Positions 63,301 through 64,000 of a DNA stretch of 64,000 nt are shown piece by piece. The notes below the pieces were generated by a model, which worked only from the letters and a program-made list of their open reading frames with translations, ran no database searches and was not told the DNA's origin. A program made the position numbers and the translations under genes. How positions within the stretch are numbered: the first letter of the stretch is position 1; each line of letters starts with the position of its first letter. The stretch comes from Anaerorudis cellulosivorans. GTDB taxonomy: Bacteria > Bacteroidota > Bacteroidia > Bacteroidales > Dysgonomonadaceae. The stretch spans positions 62,001 through 126,000 of the forward strand of contig NZ_JAPCWE010000001.1 in assembly GCF_025943985.1 (NCBI RefSeq), in the 5' to 3' direction.

Positions 63301-64000
63301 TTAATATTTGATATTTTTAAAAAGGATTCGATTTTCTCTTGCCTCGTTTAATTGGGCAAGCAATTTTTCCCGTCCATATTTCGAAAAATCGGTGTTCTCG
63401 TTATTGGTGATAAGATTGAGCAATAAACGCAGTTCATCATCGGAAAAACGGCTGATGATTTCATCGAAAGGTTCTTTGGTTCCAATTTCGAAACGGACGA
63501 TCGCCAGTTTGGGTTTTGCTGCCGGGTAGTCGGGATCCAACTCCAAAAGTTGTTCAAGATATTCTGCCGCCTGTTCAAATTTTTCACGAGCCACACTCAC
63601 ATTAGCCAGACGGTCGATGATATTTTCGTTTTCGGGCGATTCCATCGATGCTTTCATGTATGCTGTTTCGGCAGCTGCATAATCTTCATTGTAAAAATCC
63701 AGGTCTCCCTCAAGCATGAAATACTCCCATGAATTTTTCTCGTTTTCGGGAATCTGCTCAAAAATTTCTTGAGCTTTATCGAAATTTTGCTGAACAATAT
63801 AAACGTGTGCCCTTTTCAACAAAATACCTTCAGGACCAAATTTTTTCTCTTTCCGATCGATAATTTTCATCATCTCCTCATACTGTTCCATCACTTCATA
63901 ACCATCCAGCAAAGAATCGTACAAACTTTCGTCATCGGGAGCTTCTTCCAAACATTCTTCAAAAATGCGGAGAGCCTCTTCGACATTATCGTTCATATAA
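63301..64000 (-). CDS. Tetratricopeptide repeat protein, cut by window end
   Basis: At least 231 residues from an ATG at 63996 are visible and the frame is still open at the last base, so this is probably the C-terminal part of a longer protein. Residues form helical TPR pairs (EALRIFEECLEEAPDDESLY, WEYFMLEGDLDFYNEDYAAA, AEYLEQLLELDPDYPAAKPK). The C-terminal part has a compact tail (FSDDELRLLLNLITNNENTD). TPR proteins build complexes; the partner is unknown. The IS3 right end lies 20 bp beyond the stop. Confidence 0.8.
   Translation of the reverse strand, partial: YMNDNVEEALRIFEECLEEAPDDESLYDSLLDGYEVMEQYEEMMKIIDRKEKKFGPEGILLKRAHVYIVQQNFDKAQEIFEQIPENEKNSWEYFMLEGDLDFYNEDYAAAETAYMKASMESPENENIIDRLANVSVAREKFEQAAEYLEQLLELDPDYPAAKPKLAIVRFEIGTKEPFDEIISRFSDDELRLLLNLITNNENTDFSKYGREKLLAQLNEARENRILFKNIKY

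Overview
The window looks like the chromosome of a saccharolytic Bacteroidota, most likely Bacteroidales. It has a SusC/SusD glycan-uptake locus, TANNTTTG-type -7 promoter boxes, a fused hisB and hisIE, BlaI/BlaR1-TonB regulation and PorP-like outer-membrane barrels. These are family-level clues; nothing here identifies a species. I saw no rRNA or tRNA gene.

Layout. 1-9.96 kb is a beta-mannan utilisation locus: symporter tail, GH130 phosphorylase, SusC, SusD, surface glycan-binding lipoprotein, GH5-like enzyme and GH26 mannanase. 10-13.2 kb is a scarred stretch with a small secreted protein, an orphan IS110 left end, a HARE/nuclease-like gene with a DpnD-like partner, and relics of a GH92 mannosidase. 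13.2-16.3 kb holds an outer-membrane barrel and a lipoprotein, followed by a complete IS21 element (16.7-19.2 kb). 20.0-30.9 kb is a five-gene DNA modification/restriction operon (Mod, AlbA_2 ATPase, Res, PLD-SNF2 helicase, DUF4391), bracketed by two ~390-bp direct repeats.

32.6-35.6 kb is the most notable locus: a CBASS anti-phage operon with a possible sigma-54 promoter. It encodes a DUF2188 protein, a CD-NTase (bacterial cGAS), an E2-like protein with a SEC-C tail, and a TIR-STING effector. The CD-NTase would make a cyclic dinucleotide on infection, STING would bind it, and the TIR domain would then destroy NAD+. 36-45 kb carries a MATE exporter, a DUF4143 ATPase, a truncated blaR1 copy, a methyltransferase, a complete IS110 element and the intact blaI-blaR1 pair. 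45.5-50.9 kb is a graveyard of defence genes: broken AbiE, truncated rhuM, internally deleted hsdM, an unknown 307-aa protein and a dead IS481.

51.2-52.8 kb is a TolB-like propeller protein. 53.2-60.4 kb is a complete histidine operon, hisGDCBHAF-IE, controlled by a His-rich leader peptide and attenuator. rplU-rpmA follow on the other strand, then an IS3-family element with a 3-bp target duplication and a TPR gene running off the end.

A second layer runs across all regions: dispersed non-coding repeats. They include five patches of a GTGTAGGAA minisatellite, three MITE-like miniatures built from the two ends of the IS3 element, an orphan IS110 end, and several 50-390-bp repeats at the edges of defence loci. 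They suggest that the defence genes here were brought in, duplicated and eroded by recombination between small repeats.
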